Below are positions 23,036-35,019 of a stretch of 64,000 nt of DNA, piece after piece (positions within the stretch are counted from its first letter, which is position 1; every line of letters starts with the position of its first letter). This DNA comes from Lumbricus terrestris (Eukaryota > Annelida > Clitellata > Crassiclitellata > Lumbricidae), in assembly GCA_949752735.1 (NCBI GenBank), contig OX457039.1:21498830-21562829 (forward strand). Reading direction: 5' to 3'. The notes beneath the pieces were generated by a model, which was given only the letters and a program-made list of their open reading frames with translations, ran no database searches and was not told where the DNA came from. The position numbers were made by a program, and so were the translations under genes.

Positions 23036-23950
23036 TCAAAGTAGTTTTGCGGACTTTGAGTTTCTATTAAACTTATCTGGACAAACATCAGGCAGCAGAA
23101 ATAGAGCTGAATTTTCAGTGATTTCAGCAAAACCGTGGCAGCTGTTTTGAATTTCAAAGTCAGTATCATCCAACTGTTTGATCTCTAGAGGATGATTTTC
23201 ATTTTGTCTTGACAACGGAGCCTGACAGTTCTCACCATTGACTCCACTTTGTTCATACAAGGCACAGGCATTATCATAATCAAAATCTGTGATAGCCAAG
23301 TCAAGGAACTCATTGAGGGAGACTGTAGACCCAGTGTCCAACTGAATGGTCAACTGATTATTATGTGAACAGGCAGCTGCTTCATAATCACAGTCACTGT
23401 CAGATGACAACGATACATCTGGCAAATTCCGTCGATGTACCTGTTGCTCATTTCTTCGGCCATTCGTATCATGTGACACCACATCTGCGCTACTTTTCAC
23501 AACAAGATTGAAGGCACCTTGTCTTTGCTGAATCTGTTGATCTTTAGAAGATCTGTGATGGTCACGCCTATTTTGTTCACTATTTACGAAACCCTTATCG
23601 AAGAAAAGTTTATTTGTGGCAGAGTTGAGCTTATTTTGTAGTTCACGATTGTGGGAACCTTCAGTTTCATAGCTGACAATGTCTCCTACATCCTCTTTGG
23701 TTTTCCTAAGCTCTTCAATGTTTTCAGGCACCAGTTCACCATCTGGAAGAGTGGTTATGTTGAAGCCTTTCTTCTTGGATATGTCATCATCATCGTCGTC
23801 ACTTCTGTCATTGTGATCGCCACCCTTGGTGCAAGTTGCCACAGATCCAAGTGCAACAGGTAATGCAACATTATTTGAAGATTCAACGAAGAAATAATTG
23901 TCTTGAAACTCAGGCGCTGGTGAACTAATCTGACTGAAGAGGCACTGCAT
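23036..23950 (-). CDS. NCKAP5: NCKAP5-like, terminal coding exon
   Basis: 304 codons after acceptor TTTTGTAG, phase 0, ending in TGA at 23036-23038. The product is acidic and low in complexity, with runs such as 'DRSDDDDDDISKKK' and 'LSSDSDCDYE', as expected of the disordered tail of this family. No vertebrate motif is recognised. The exon may instead be one of several alternative 3' ends, since vertebrate tails exceed 1000 residues. Confidence 0.7.
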   Translation of the reverse strand: MQCLFSQISSPAPEFQDNYFFVESSNNVALPVALGSVATCTKGGDHNDRSDDDDDDISKKKGFNITTLPDGELVPENIEELRKTKEDVGDIVSYETEGSHNRELQNKLNSATNKLFFDKGFVNSEQNRRDHHRSSKDQQIQQRQGAFNLVVKSSADVVSHDTNGRRNEQQVHRRNLPDVSLSSDSDCDYEAAACSHNNQLTIQLDTGSTVSLNEFLDLAITDFDYDNACALYEQSGVNGENCQAPLSRQNENHPLEIKQLDDTDFEIQNSCHGFAEITENSALFLLPDVCPDKFNRNSKSAKLL

Positions 23951-24027
23951 CTACAAAACATGACATGCACAAATGAAGCACAGATGAAATAAGAAGCTTA
24001 CTTTAGCTAGCAGCTGGTCACTTTAGC

Positions 24028-24740
24028 CAGGCCAGCATTAAGGTTAGTGTGGGCCCGAGTGCTGTCATAATCTTCCGGGCCCCTTCCGTCAGCCATAGGT
24101 CCACCAGATGCATAATTATACCATGTTTACTAATGAATTGGAACTACGGTACCTATAAGGGTTCTAAATCTTAATTTCTCACCTTCATTTTGTACATCAC
24201 TAGTATTATTAGTACTTAAGTGCAAAGAAATCTATTCAAAACAAAGAAGTAGGCTACTAGTCGCAGTTAAAAGTTAAAATAAGTTTCCATTTTTCAGGCG
24301 CTTGTGCCCCTCCAGTCCCATGTGTGATGGGCGCCAATGACTATGAATTCGATATTACTGGCTATATTCCTGTGTAAAATGAATCAACTGATCTGCGTCC
24401 CATGCATATATAATTATATATATATATAGCCTACTTTATGACATCATTTTGAAAGGTCATAGTCGCAGAGAAAAATTATAATTATTTAATATTACAAATT
24501 TTGCAGTAAGTTCTTGCGATTTCAACCAGTTCATAATAGTTAGTTCAAGCTAATAAATCTCATGTGTGGAAGACCTTTGTCAAAATTTCGTCGACGATAA
24601 GTTTGTATTTTTAATGTTCCAGTATTTTCACTAAGAAGTTTCATCACTTCCGAAAATGCGGGCTCTCAAAATTGCGGGCCCCTCTAAACTGCAGGCCCGG
24701 GTGCTGCAGCACCCTTAGCACCTACCTTAATGCGGGCCTG
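24028..24740. mobile_element. hAT-like non-autonomous element, 713 bp
   Basis: Left end CAGGCCAGCATTAAGG; the right end is its near inverse (CCTTAATGCGGGCCTG). The flanking 8-mers are ACTTTAGC and GCTTTAGC. Subterminal blocks rich in GGGCCC are mirrored. No coding sequence. Confidence 0.7.
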
Positions 24741-24840
24741 GCTTTAGCCACTTACTTTAGACACTAGATGGAAGACTGCCCACTTAGCAGCTAAATTACA
24801 TGACAAAACAGTTCACTTGCAAAATTAATTATAAGAGTAA

Positions 24841-25615
24841 GGCCAAAAAAAATAATGCTGTGTTTCCGGTAACAGAGCTAAAAAAAATTGGGTAGGTAGG
24901 TCGAAAAATATTTTTATTTTGGTAAAATATTTTTATACAGTGACTATACGAAAAATTATACCGAAATACTCTTTTTTGCATATAGGTACACGCTGCAACA
25001 AAGTACGTGTTCTAAGCAAGTATAAACTGCCTATTTCCCTGTACCTAAAATTGCTCTAGAAAACAATTCTATTAATTTCATTTTGTTGACATCCTTTCTG
25101 GTAAGATAAAGTGGGAAGGGAAGGGGAAGATGAGCGCGAACAAAACATCACTGCTAGGGGTCGTTCCAGACTGATCGAGCCAGTGACTAGTTACACCTAG
25201 AGGTTGCTAGATTATTTTCCCTAGTCACCGTTAGAGGTGACTCAAGTGAGAATGATAAGGCTAGAGGTTTCTCAAGACTGGCAACCAGGAAGTAGTTAGG
25301 CAGGTGTGAAACTCTTAAGCCAATGTCAATGTAAATAAAAAAATTTACGCAAAATTTTCCGAGTCGCTGCGATAAAAGTGAGTCGGTTGGGTTACCGGAA
25401 ACACAACATTTTTTGCCTAAGATCCAACTCTATTCGGAAGGCAATGTCACCGTATCATGTCAAAACAAATTTTGGAGAAAAAAATTATTTAATAAAAAAA
25501 AATTTTCTTTCATAAAACTTTTTTTTAAAATAAATTTTTTTTACAAAATTATTTGAGTCGCGGCAATAAAAGAGGGTCGGTCAGGTTACCGGAAACACAA
25601 AATTTTTTTTTGGCC
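24841..25615. mobile_element. PIF/Harbinger-like non-autonomous element, copy 1
   Basis: 775 bp with inverted termini GGCCAAAAAAAATAATGCTG... and an inner 'gtgtttccggtaac', flanked by a TAA trinucleotide on both sides (24838-24840, 25616-25618). A 3-bp TAA TSD is the PIF/Harbinger signature. An internal partial copy of the right end lies at about 25363-25424. Confidence 0.75.
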
Positions 25616-25689
25616 TAAGCTCTCTGATGCATTTCTTTGTTTGGCCAATGTCTCCATTGGTCAAATAAGGAGATGGCTTTTGACCCACT

Positions 25690-25765
25690 TTTGGTTCAAA
25701 CCTATAACCGCCTCTGAGTAGAGAGTTTGAAGAGGCGCTATAGAAATGGAGAATAATTTTTTAAA
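25690..25765 (+). mobile_element. LINE/SINE 3' tail fragment
   Basis: 'cctctgagtagagagtttgaagaggcgctatagaa' matches the tail shared by the LINE at 1300-1838 and the family-2 SINEs. Confidence 0.6.
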
Positions 25766-26041
25766 AATAACCTGAATAACTTAAAATCAGAGATCAGTAA
25801 ATAGAGATAAAGAAATGAAACTGAGATTTTAGTTATTAAGATGACACAAGTCTTCAGTTTCTGCCATACATTATATATGATGACCATGATTTCAGCAGAA
25901 CTTCAGTCATTTTGTCATCACTGGCAGAGCAGTGAATATAGGAAAACTCATCAGATGAACAGATGGACCACATGGACTGCTGGTCAATCTATGAAAGAAC
26001 TGGTAGTTGGATAAATGGATGGATGGCTGGACTGATGGTCA

Positions 26042-27604
26042 GAGTGACTGACATTCGGATGAATGAAGAGATGGTCGGATGAATGAAGAGATGGTCGGAT
26101 GAATGAAGAGATGATCGGATGAATGAAGAGATGGTCGGATGAATGAAGAGATGGTCAGATGAATGAAGAGATGGTCGGATGAATGAAGAGATGGTCAGAT
26201 GAATGAAGAGATGGTCGGATGAATGAAGAGATGGTCGGATGAATGAAGAGATGTTCGGATGAATGAAGAGATGGTCGGATGAATGAAGAGATGGCCGGAT
26301 GAATGAAGAGATGTTCGGATGAATGAAGAGATGGTCAGATGAATGAAGAGATGTTCGGATGAATGAAGAGATGGTCAGATGAATGAAGAGATGATCGGAT
26401 GAATGAAGAGATGGTCGGATGAATGAAGAGATGGTCAGATGAATGAAGAGATGGTCGGATGAATGAAGAGATGGTCAGATGAATGAAGAGATGGTCGGAT
26501 GAATGAAGAGATGGTCGGATGAATGAAGAGATGGTCAGATGAATGAAGAGATGGTCGGATGAATGAAGAGATGGTCAGATGAATGAAGAGATGGTCGGAT
26601 GAATGAAGAGATGGTCGGATGAATGAAGAGATGGTCGGATGAATGAAGAGATGTTCGGATGAATGAAGAGATGGTCGGATGAATGAAGAGATGGCCGGAT
26701 GAATGAAGAGATGTTCAGATGAATGAAGAGATGGTCAGATGAATGAAGAGATGTTCGGATGAATGAAGAGATGGTCAGATGAATGAAGAGATGATCGGAT
26801 GAATGAAGAGATGGTCAGATGAATGAAGAGATGGTCAGATGAATGAAGAGATGGTCGGATGAATGAAGAGATGGTCGGATGAATGAAGAGATGGTCGGAT
26901 GAATGAAGAGATGGTCGGATGAATGAAGAGATGGTCGGATGAATGAAGAGATGGTCGGATGAATGAAGAGATGGTCGGATGAATGAAGAGATGGTCGAAT
27001 GAATGAAGAGATGGTCGGATGAATGAAGAGATGGTCGGATGAATGAAGAGATGGTCGGATGAATGAAGAGATGGCCGGATGAATGAAGAGATGGTCAGAT
27101 GAATGAAGAGATGTTCGGATGAATGAAGAGATGGTCAGATGAATGAAGAGATGATCGGATGAATGAAGAGATGGTCGCATGAATGAAGAGATGGTCAGAT
27201 GAATGAAGAGATGGTCGGATGAATGAAGAGATGGTCGGATGAATGAAGAGATGTTCGGATGAATGAAGAGATGGTCAGATGAATGAAGAGATGGTCGGAT
27301 GAATGAAGAGATGGTCAGATGAATGAAGAGATGGTCGGATGAATGAAGAGATGGTCGGATGAATGAAGAGATGGTCGGATGAATGAAGAGATGTTCGGAT
27401 GAATGAAGAGATGGTCGGATGAATGAAGAGATGATCGGATGAATGAAGAGATGGTCGGATGAATGAAGGGATGGTCGGATGAATGAAGAGATGTTCGGAT
27501 GAATGAAGAGATGGTCAGATGAATGAAGAGATGATCGGATGAATGAAGAGATGGTCGGATGAATGAAGAGATGTTCGGATGAATGAAGAGATGATCGGAT
27601 GAAT
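26042..27604. repeat. 20-bp minisatellite, about 78 units, with higher-order order
   Basis: Tandem 20-bp units (gaatgaagagatggtcggat) continue without length change for about 1.56 kb. Variation is confined almost entirely to three positions of the GGTCGG part (GGTCAG, GTTCGG, GATCGG, GGCCGG). Because 20 is not a multiple of 3, it yields a repetitive open frame on the minus strand that is not a gene. It lies in an NCKAP5-like intron. Confidence 0.97.
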
Positions 27605-27904
27605 GGATCTACAGACGGATGATCGGACGAATCTGATGGTTTAATGATTGTACTGACGAAAGTCAGTAAGGATTCATATCTAGTTGGACAACAGTTACAG
27701 TTCCATTATTCTATTGAAAATGCCGTCCAATCTACATGTGTGTTTGTGCATGAAGGCTTGGCCTCTAACTACTTCACATAAACAGACCCACGCCATTTTA
27801 GTTTTGTTTAAGAATTTAATTGAGGGTACTGATTCACCAAAGATTTCAATTGAAACAAATTTATTGATATGCAAAACACTCTTTGTTTGTTTGTATGTGC
27901 ATTT

Positions 27905-28110
27905 GTTATAGCGCCCCTTCAAGCCACCTACTCAGAGGCGCTCCCAACTACAGAGCGAACACTGCATCGGAATTTCACGCCGAAGCACTAAGCAATTGCG
28001 ATTAAAAGACTTGCCCAAGGTCCCTACGTGGCAACTTGAGGTGGATTCAAACCTGTAACCCTTCGGCTGCAAGGTGACGAAATACACACTACACCACCGT
28101 GCCCAACAAC
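27905..28110 (-). mobile_element. tRNA-derived SINE with LINE tail (family 2)
   Basis: On the minus strand: a tRNA-like head (gcacggtggtgtagtg), a B box (GGTTTGAATCC), a body with 'ccttgggcaag' and 'gcttcggcgtgaaa', then 'gggagcgcctctgagtag' and 'cttgaaggggcgctata'. That tail is the 3' end of the LINE at 1300-1838. Confidence 0.85.
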
Positions 28111-28444
28111 TCTTACCTGAACATGTTCGTATATCGGTAAGCTAATGAGAAGAAGCGCAGGCACTTATTAGTGCAAGACAAGTGGTCACATTCACAAAAC
28201 AGGCAGCACGTAACAAATAATTGCAGAGTCATTGTTGTTTGATCCGAAAAAGTACCCAAAACATTAGACCTCTGCAAGGAAGCAAACTAAAACCCAACCA
28301 AAGTACCAACACCTTTGTAGCAAAGCTGGCAGCAACCTCATAAGCTGCCATTGAGATCCTCAGAAAGCACCTTGAGTGGTCAAATAGGCACTTAAAACAA
28401 GCCATATAAAATAGTTGTCATGTATTGGCTAGTTTCCTGTTTAC

Positions 28445-28552
28445 CTGATCCTGATCACTAAAGACGCTGTTCAATGAATTAAGGCTCATTCCGATATCAT
28501 TTCTGAAAACATTTTGTCCTGCTTTTGACTTCAGCTTCTCATCCGTTGCGAC
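28445..28552 (-). CDS. NCKAP5: NCKAP5-like, exon g
   Basis: 108 nt, 36 codons, open in phase 0 (VATDEKLKSKAGQ...), with acceptor TTGTTACAG and donor CAG|GTAAAC. No conserved motif. It is supported by splice sites, exact phase and position. Confidence 0.7.
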
Positions 28553-28559
28553 CTGTAAC

Positions 28560-30350
28560 AACAAAACACCACAACATTATTCCAGTTACATCTACGACGG
28601 TTCTACGTGTCACGCATAAAAAGAGCATTCAAAATTGGCAAAAAACTCCAAAACATTCTCTGCATCTTCACATCCTAAATAATCAAGTTGTAAAGCAACC
28701 TGATTGGTTCTTGGTACTAAACAATTTACAGCACATCAACAATAATTTGTGGTAATCAACATCGTGTATAATCCAGATGACTTGTATCACGCTCATCAAA
28801 TGAAAAGAATAGGTAGATATCACCAGCTTAGAAGAAGTAGTCCAGAGTGCCTGCCAGTAAGTAAGAAGCCAATTGCAGTTGCTTATAATATACACAGTAG
28901 TTGGCTCAGAAAAGCACCTTGTATAATACAATTCAAGATAATGAGCACAGACACAAAATGAATTCATTTAGAATAATTAATTAAGAATGGGGTGGAAACT
29001 AACAGAGAATTGGATTACACGCAGATGAAACCAGGATTATTTAATGGTCAGCAGTATCAAAAGCAACCAATAGGTTCAGAACAATGAGAGCAATGACTAC
29101 CTTCATCCATAGAGCTGATTAACTGATTATAAATGGTTAAACATTTAGTGCAAGCTAAGTTGAATGGCATTTGCGGTAGAATTGGAAAGTAAGGCACAGG
29201 CCATGGAATGAGATTTGACAGCTCAGGTAATTACCACCTACTTCCTCCAAGATTTAGGACATGAAATTCGGAATAGAGATGGGCCAAAAGATCATCAGCA
29301 GAGAGAAAAATGAAGTGTATAAGCTTCTCCTCTCCAGTCATTATAACATGCGGCAGACACTGCGGCTATAAACTTCGATCTTATACCATGACAAACGCAA
29401 CGTAATACCAAGATCACCTCAAACACTTTCCATGCCGACCAATTCTTCCAATTCCTTTCTCAAAAGATTTTGACTATAAAACTTGTTTTATTCAGTTATG
29501 GAACTTTACAAGATTCTTGACTTTATTCTTCAGCTGAAATCTTGGAACTTTCTGAACACCTCAGCTAAAAGTCTATGGAAACCATTTAAAATTCTTGACT
29601 TCACTCTTTTCTTCTCTGATTCAACTGAAAACACATCTTGAACTATATTCATGGTCTGAGGTTTTGACTACCATCTTCAGCTCAAATCTCTGGAATATCT
29701 TAGATACTTGACTTATCTTGTGAATGGAAATCACTGCAACTCTAAAGGTTCAGGGTACTGACAAGTACCATATCTGAATTGAACCAAAGCTGGTGAACGC
29801 TTTGAACACTTAAAGAATGAGATGCATTGGTTTTCCAGTCACTTCAAGTATTCTCTTGCCGTGTTAAACTGTTAAACCTCACCCTTTAATGTTCAACGGC
29901 CAATTTTTGTAGCTTTTCTACTACAGACCAGATGTGGCAAATGATTGGGCAATAACAAGACATTTACCAGTTAGTTGATTCAAAACATATTCAATAGTTG
30001 ACTTCATTATCAGAATTTTAACTGTGTTTGTTGCGCTTAATTCTAGCAAACATGTCAAAACTTGCAGTCACCCATGGTGACTACAAGTCCAGACAACACA
30101 CAGTATGTCGGACAAGACAGTAGGCACATAGCACAGCTGAATGCTGCTGATGTGCTAACTACCTGTGCCAAATCATGATTTCCAGAAATTTCCTTAATTA
30201 AGGGGTCTACAAGGTCAGAGCCATTAAACAAATGTCATAATAAAGACATATAAAATAGTCACGTTTAGGTACTTTAAAAGATTTTTTTAAATGTGACACC
30301 TAATGCTCATAAACATAAATTCATTTACAGTTAATCAACATAATACCTAC
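28560..30350. other. NCKAP5-like intron, nothing recognised
   Basis: AT-rich intronic sequence with no transposon ends, tandem repeats or recognisable open frames. Confidence 0.5.
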
Positions 30351-30470
30351 CAAACACAAAGCATCTGGATTAAAAGAAAATCGATGTTGGAAGACATTTT
30401 TCAGCTGAATGTTCTGTTGCTGAAGATTGGAGACTCTGTGCTGCAGTTTGAAACATTCCTCTCTCAGATT
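30351..30470 (-). CDS. NCKAP5: NCKAP5-like, exon f
   Basis: 120 nt, 40 codons, phase 0, with acceptor TGTTTTACAG and donor TTG|GTAGGT. It starts 'NLREECFKLQHRV', the strongly conserved end of the coiled coil. It is separated from exon e by an 11.9-kb intron, of which 8.9 kb is LTR element A. Confidence 0.88.
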
Positions 30471-31209
30471 CTGTAAAACATATCAAAAAAGAAAAATTGC
30501 AATAGATTACATCATTTCAAAGGAGTTTTTATTTCCTGAATATTGTAGCATAGCAAATAAAGTATGAATGCAAGGACAATTTGGCTTTCAGACAATTGAG
30601 AAACGAGACAATTCAGTGCCAGACACTTCTATACAATAGAAAATCCTTTTTGAATTGAAATAACAAGTTAGAGAATATCTTTAGTTATATCGCTGTAAAC
30701 TGTTTGAAATCTTCATCGAATCAGGGTGCATAAGCTTCTGGTGACAAATTTTATGGTATCTTTTGGCAAGCCATTTTCAAATGATGACTCTAACCCTTAC
30801 CCCTAGCCTAACTGGCCCTCACAATGCCTAACCTAACTCTAAGCGACTCTCACATTGCCAACCGATAGGAGGTAACAACCTCTGGTTTCGTATGAGCTGT
30901 GGTCGCCACGTTGGTGAGACAGGTTTGCCAGGAGATCTTTGGTGGTTCCTGAGACAGATGCCCTGTTGGCGAGTCCAGGAGCGTTTTGCTCCTTCGATGT
31001 TTAGAAACCATCGTTCAGCTTGCCGGGAATTTGTAGGTTCTTCACCGTGATGGCGTTTCTGCTTTGGTGATTCATTGTGCTTTTGCCAAGGTATTTAAAG
31101 AACTTTTGTATCTATTTTTGCTGCTGTAAATATCGCTAATAAACAACTATTTAATGAATCTTGGGAAGTCTAGCTCCTTAGACTAGAGAGGTAACAATCT
31201 ATAATATAA

Positions 31210-31981
31210 GGCCAAAAAAAATAATGCTGTGTTTCCGGTAACAGAGCTCTAAAAAATTGGGCAGGTAGGTTGAAAAATATTTTTATTTTGGTAAAATATT
31301 TTTATACAATGACTATCCGAAAAATTATACCCAACTACTCTTTTTTGCATAAAGGTACACGCTGCAACAAAGTACGTGTTCTAAGCAAGTATAAACTGCC
31401 TATTTCCCGACTGTCTGTACCTAAAATTGCCCTAGAAAACAATTCTATTAATTTCATTTTGTTGATATCCTTTCTGGTAAGATAAAGTGGGAAGGGGAAG
31501 ATGAGTGCGAACAAAACATCACTGGTAGGGGTCGTTCCAGACTGGCCGAGCCAGTGGCTAGTTACACCTAGAGGTTGCTAGATTTATTTTCCCTAGTCAC
31601 CGTTAGAGGTGGCTCAAGTGAAAATGATAAGGCTAGAGGTTTCTCAAGACTGGCAACCAGGAAGTACTTAGGCAGGCGTGAAACTCTAAGTCACTGTAAA
31701 TAAAAAAATTTGCACAAAATTATCCCAGTCGCAACAATAAAAGTGAGTTGTCGGGTTACCGGAAACACAACATATTTTTGGCCTAAGATCCAACTATATA
31801 CGGAAGGCAATGTCGCCGTATTATGTCAATAAAAAAAAATTTTTTAAATAAAATTTTTTTTAATGAAATTTTTTTTAATTAATTTTTTTTTAAATAAAAT
31901 TTTTTTAAAAATTATTTGAGTCACGGCGATAAAAGAGGGTCGGTCGGGTTACCGGAAACACAACATTATTTTTTTTTGGCC
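31210..31981. mobile_element. PIF/Harbinger-like non-autonomous element, copy 2
   Basis: 772 bp, same family and same orientation as 24841-25615, with TAA on both sides (31207-31209, 31982-31984). It keeps the internal right-end duplicate at about 31720-31785, so that structure predates both insertions. Confidence 0.78.
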
Positions 31982-31984
31982 TAA

Positions 31985-33076
31985 GGCAGAAACACTTTCC
32001 TTATGTTTGTTTGTTTGTTTATTTGTTTGTACGCTTTTGACTCTCCCCTGCAGAATAAGCTCGGAAATGAAACAGCGTCGGTTTAAAAAAAAAATTGAAA
32101 TCGATTCTTACCCAAATTATAAGGTCATCGCAACTATTTTCAGGTTTTAATTCAGTTTAAAACAAAAGTTATTCGCGTTTTAAGACAGATTTCATCAGTA
32201 AATGATCACACTAGCGCGTAAGTCAAGAGTCTACACCGCATGACGTCATACCCGCCCAGTAATAATTTGCACAGCGCCCCGCAGCGGCGGGCCACCTTTG
32301 GCCTTTTGGGGAAGCGGGGTGGGGTGGAGGGTTGGCGAAAACCCGAAATCTAGCGGTCTACGATGGGTACCACAGTGGAGTAGTGTTTAAAACCCTAAAT
32401 TTCCCGGGCAACGCCGGGTTACACATCTAGTAGCTATATAAAACACCGGGTAAAGGTGAATGATTAACATCATATCAACTGCTGTTTGTTTTCTTAATGG
32501 TAACTCCTTCAACACCTCACCAACCTGTCAGGGCCAGGGTGTGGATTGGGGTCAGGGTGGTCAGTGGCATAGTGGCATAAGGGGAGGTTTTGGGGGTATA
32601 AACCCCCATTGGCTTAGGAAAAAAGCTTTTTTAAAGGTTATTTATCCACCTAAATAAGAAAAAACAAAATAATTGTTTGTAGCAACAATTGTTTTTCTTA
32701 CTTTATTCCCTTTGTTACTTTATTCCATTTTTATTTACTGTAATACTGTTGGGTTGGGGTCAGGAAGGGCATCCGGCCAGGCCATAAAAACCCCAAAATA
32801 ATAAATTCCTGGCTACGCTTCTGAGGCTGGTCCTGGTGGCCTTCTGTCTAGGTGCAAGGTTTCAGGTAAATAGTTGCGAAAATGTGGCCAAGGTGTGGAA
32901 ATAGAATGAATTTGCTAGTGAAATTCTGGTTTTAGCCCCCACCCCTCTACCAGAGAAAGGGGGATTGGCCAACCCTTCCACTGGGTGGTCCTGGTTGCCC
33001 CTGTCTACGTGCGCAGTTTCAGATCAATCGCTGTGAAACTGTGAGCATGTATTCTGGACAAACATAATTATATATA
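31985..33076. other. Intronic stretch, repeat remnants only
   Basis: Contains a GC-rich block (about 32270-32420) with 'cccgggcaacgccgggtt', typical of old element ends, and no gene. Confidence 0.4.
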
Positions 33077-35019
33077 TGTGGCGGACAGGCCACAAGACAA
33101 GTACACGTAAAATATAACTTGTTGGGTGAATAGCGGGAGTAACCCTGACTCTCGTTAAGTAGCCATTTGGCTTAGTAGAAAAGAAACTGAAACCGGTTTC
33201 GTTAAAATTTAGGTTTCGGTCATTGTATACGGAAGACCGATGTCCACGTTTAAGCCAAAGCATAGAGTGTTGCCGGTGGAATAAAGCCTGCCACACGGTG
33301 CGTTGCTTATAACGTGGAGTAGTTGCCGACTACTCCATACGTACTGTGTTCGTGAATTCGTTCATAGTTAAATCGGTTGTGTTCGACTGTCTCTACAGGA
33401 TTGGCATTGGCCATTCGAACATAATTGGGCGATCCTGATATACGCAGTTGTGAGAGCTCGGGCGACGATCTGTCGGGGTGCGTTACTCTGTCATCGATCT
33501 CACGGGGTTCAATCTTCTGTTTCAGGGGTACGGGTTACTGGCCGGAGACGCCGCAGCTCCGTTGGTCTGCGGAAGTGTTACATTGTATAGGGTGAAATCC
33601 CCTGGTGAAGTATCCGGTTACTGTTTGGCTACACGGGTTGGTGATTCTGCAGGACTTGGGTTGGGCTCCTACCTGCCAGGGAATCTACGTGTTGCATTCA
33701 CGGTCCTGCCGTCTTGGCGATCATTGAGAGTCCTTTGAGCGTAACGCGAAGGTTACGGGTTTTTCTGTGGTGGAGAGTGGTGACTCCACGGGTGCGCATG
33801 AAGCCGACGCCTCGGCGATATACGTTCTACTTAGTAAAACAGGGGCACCAAGTTTTGGGGTTTGATCAGAGTTAAAGTGGTACAGTAGAGAGTTGTTGCT
33901 CCCCTCGGGTAGAGGATTTGTTTGTAGGCTCAGCAAACTAGGAGCAAGGGAAGCAGAGTAAATTGTGAGAGTAAAGACCAAGTGTTATTGAGGGTTTTTA
34001 CCTGAGGTCCGTAACTGCTGAGGTAGGGCGAACGGCGCCAGTAGAATATAGCGACAATAAATAAGTCTCTTCGGAGACGGGGCTACCCGATACCTGTTCC
34101 CCCAAGACCGCCAGGTCTTTTATTTTTTTCCTCTGTTTCCCGTGAACAGGCCAGCATCCACCACGACGCTCTTCCGAGCGCCCGAGAAAGCTAAGTCTCG
34201 GTGAGGCGCCGGTTGTTGCCGTTGGACGTGGGACGAGTGAGGCGAGCACTCGGGAAGCGCACCGCGTACTTGTTACACGGCGGCGGTGCGCGTTCCGTGG
34301 ACAGGCTAAGTGTCAAAGTCGGGAGTTCGGCCGCTGCCGGTCTCGATTGCTGCCGGGCTTCAGCTCGACTCTGCCCGGTAGCGTGTGAGCAGCGTGAGCC
34401 GTCTCTCCGTGGAATTCACTGTTACCGACATGAGAACAAGGTCGTGGCGCATCCTCGGCCTGGGGCCGTTGGATTGGTCCTGGTTTCAGGCACTTTGGTT
34501 GCCGGGAAGGGGCATGCGCTCAGTAGTCCCCGTCGGTGGCGAGGGCTCGGTGGCTGCCCGGTGCAGCATGGTACGCAAGAGTAAAGACGAACAGGGCAAG
34601 AAGACAAAGACCGAAGGCGCGACGGGTGGCGCACGGCGAGGCCGCTCTGCCGGTGGGACAACGGACCCTGTGTTGGGAGTCGGCCATCCTCCATCTCAGG
34701 ACGTCGCCTACTCGGCGACCGCGGGCTCGGCAGAGAGCGGGTCAGACGATACGGCGCTGCACACCCGGTCGCAGGCGTCGGTGTCAGGGGCTTCTTCGAC
34801 CGTCAGTGAAAGCGACAACGGCGCTCACGGCGCAGACAGCGACTCGGGAGATCCAGGCAATCCTGGTAAGAGCGCGGGTCTCTCGGGTCTTGGGCTGTCA
34901 GAGACTCTTGATGGTGCAGGGGCCACCGAGGAAGACCGACCCGGTCAGTCAGAGGCGTTTGCGGCCGACGGCAAGAGGGAAGCGGCGCAGGCGTTGTCTG
35001 CTGAGGGTCGGACGCCACA
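33077..35019 (+). repeat. 5' LTR of element A
   Basis: 1943 bp, TG...CA with 7-bp inverted tips. AATAAA occurs at 33280-33285 and 34056-34061. The last 452 nt are the start of the gag coding region, so U5 is coding. Confidence 0.93.

Noticed and set aside
26815..27180. 121-residue minus-strand open frame with repeated 'SSDHLFIHP'
   Set aside because: It is a by-product of the 20-bp minisatellite, which reads with a 20-residue period in whichever frame has no stop.
30865..31200. Possible solo LTR (AATAAA-like near 31138, 'aggtaaca' direct repeats at both sides)
   Set aside because: No TG...CA ends with a convincing target-site duplication could be placed, and no second copy is in the window.
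33478..34249. Small frames in the LTRs of element A (86, 83 and 127 residues), present in both LTRs
   Set aside because: Their duplication only reflects LTR identity. None resembles a known protein, and no codon-level evidence is available from one identical pair.
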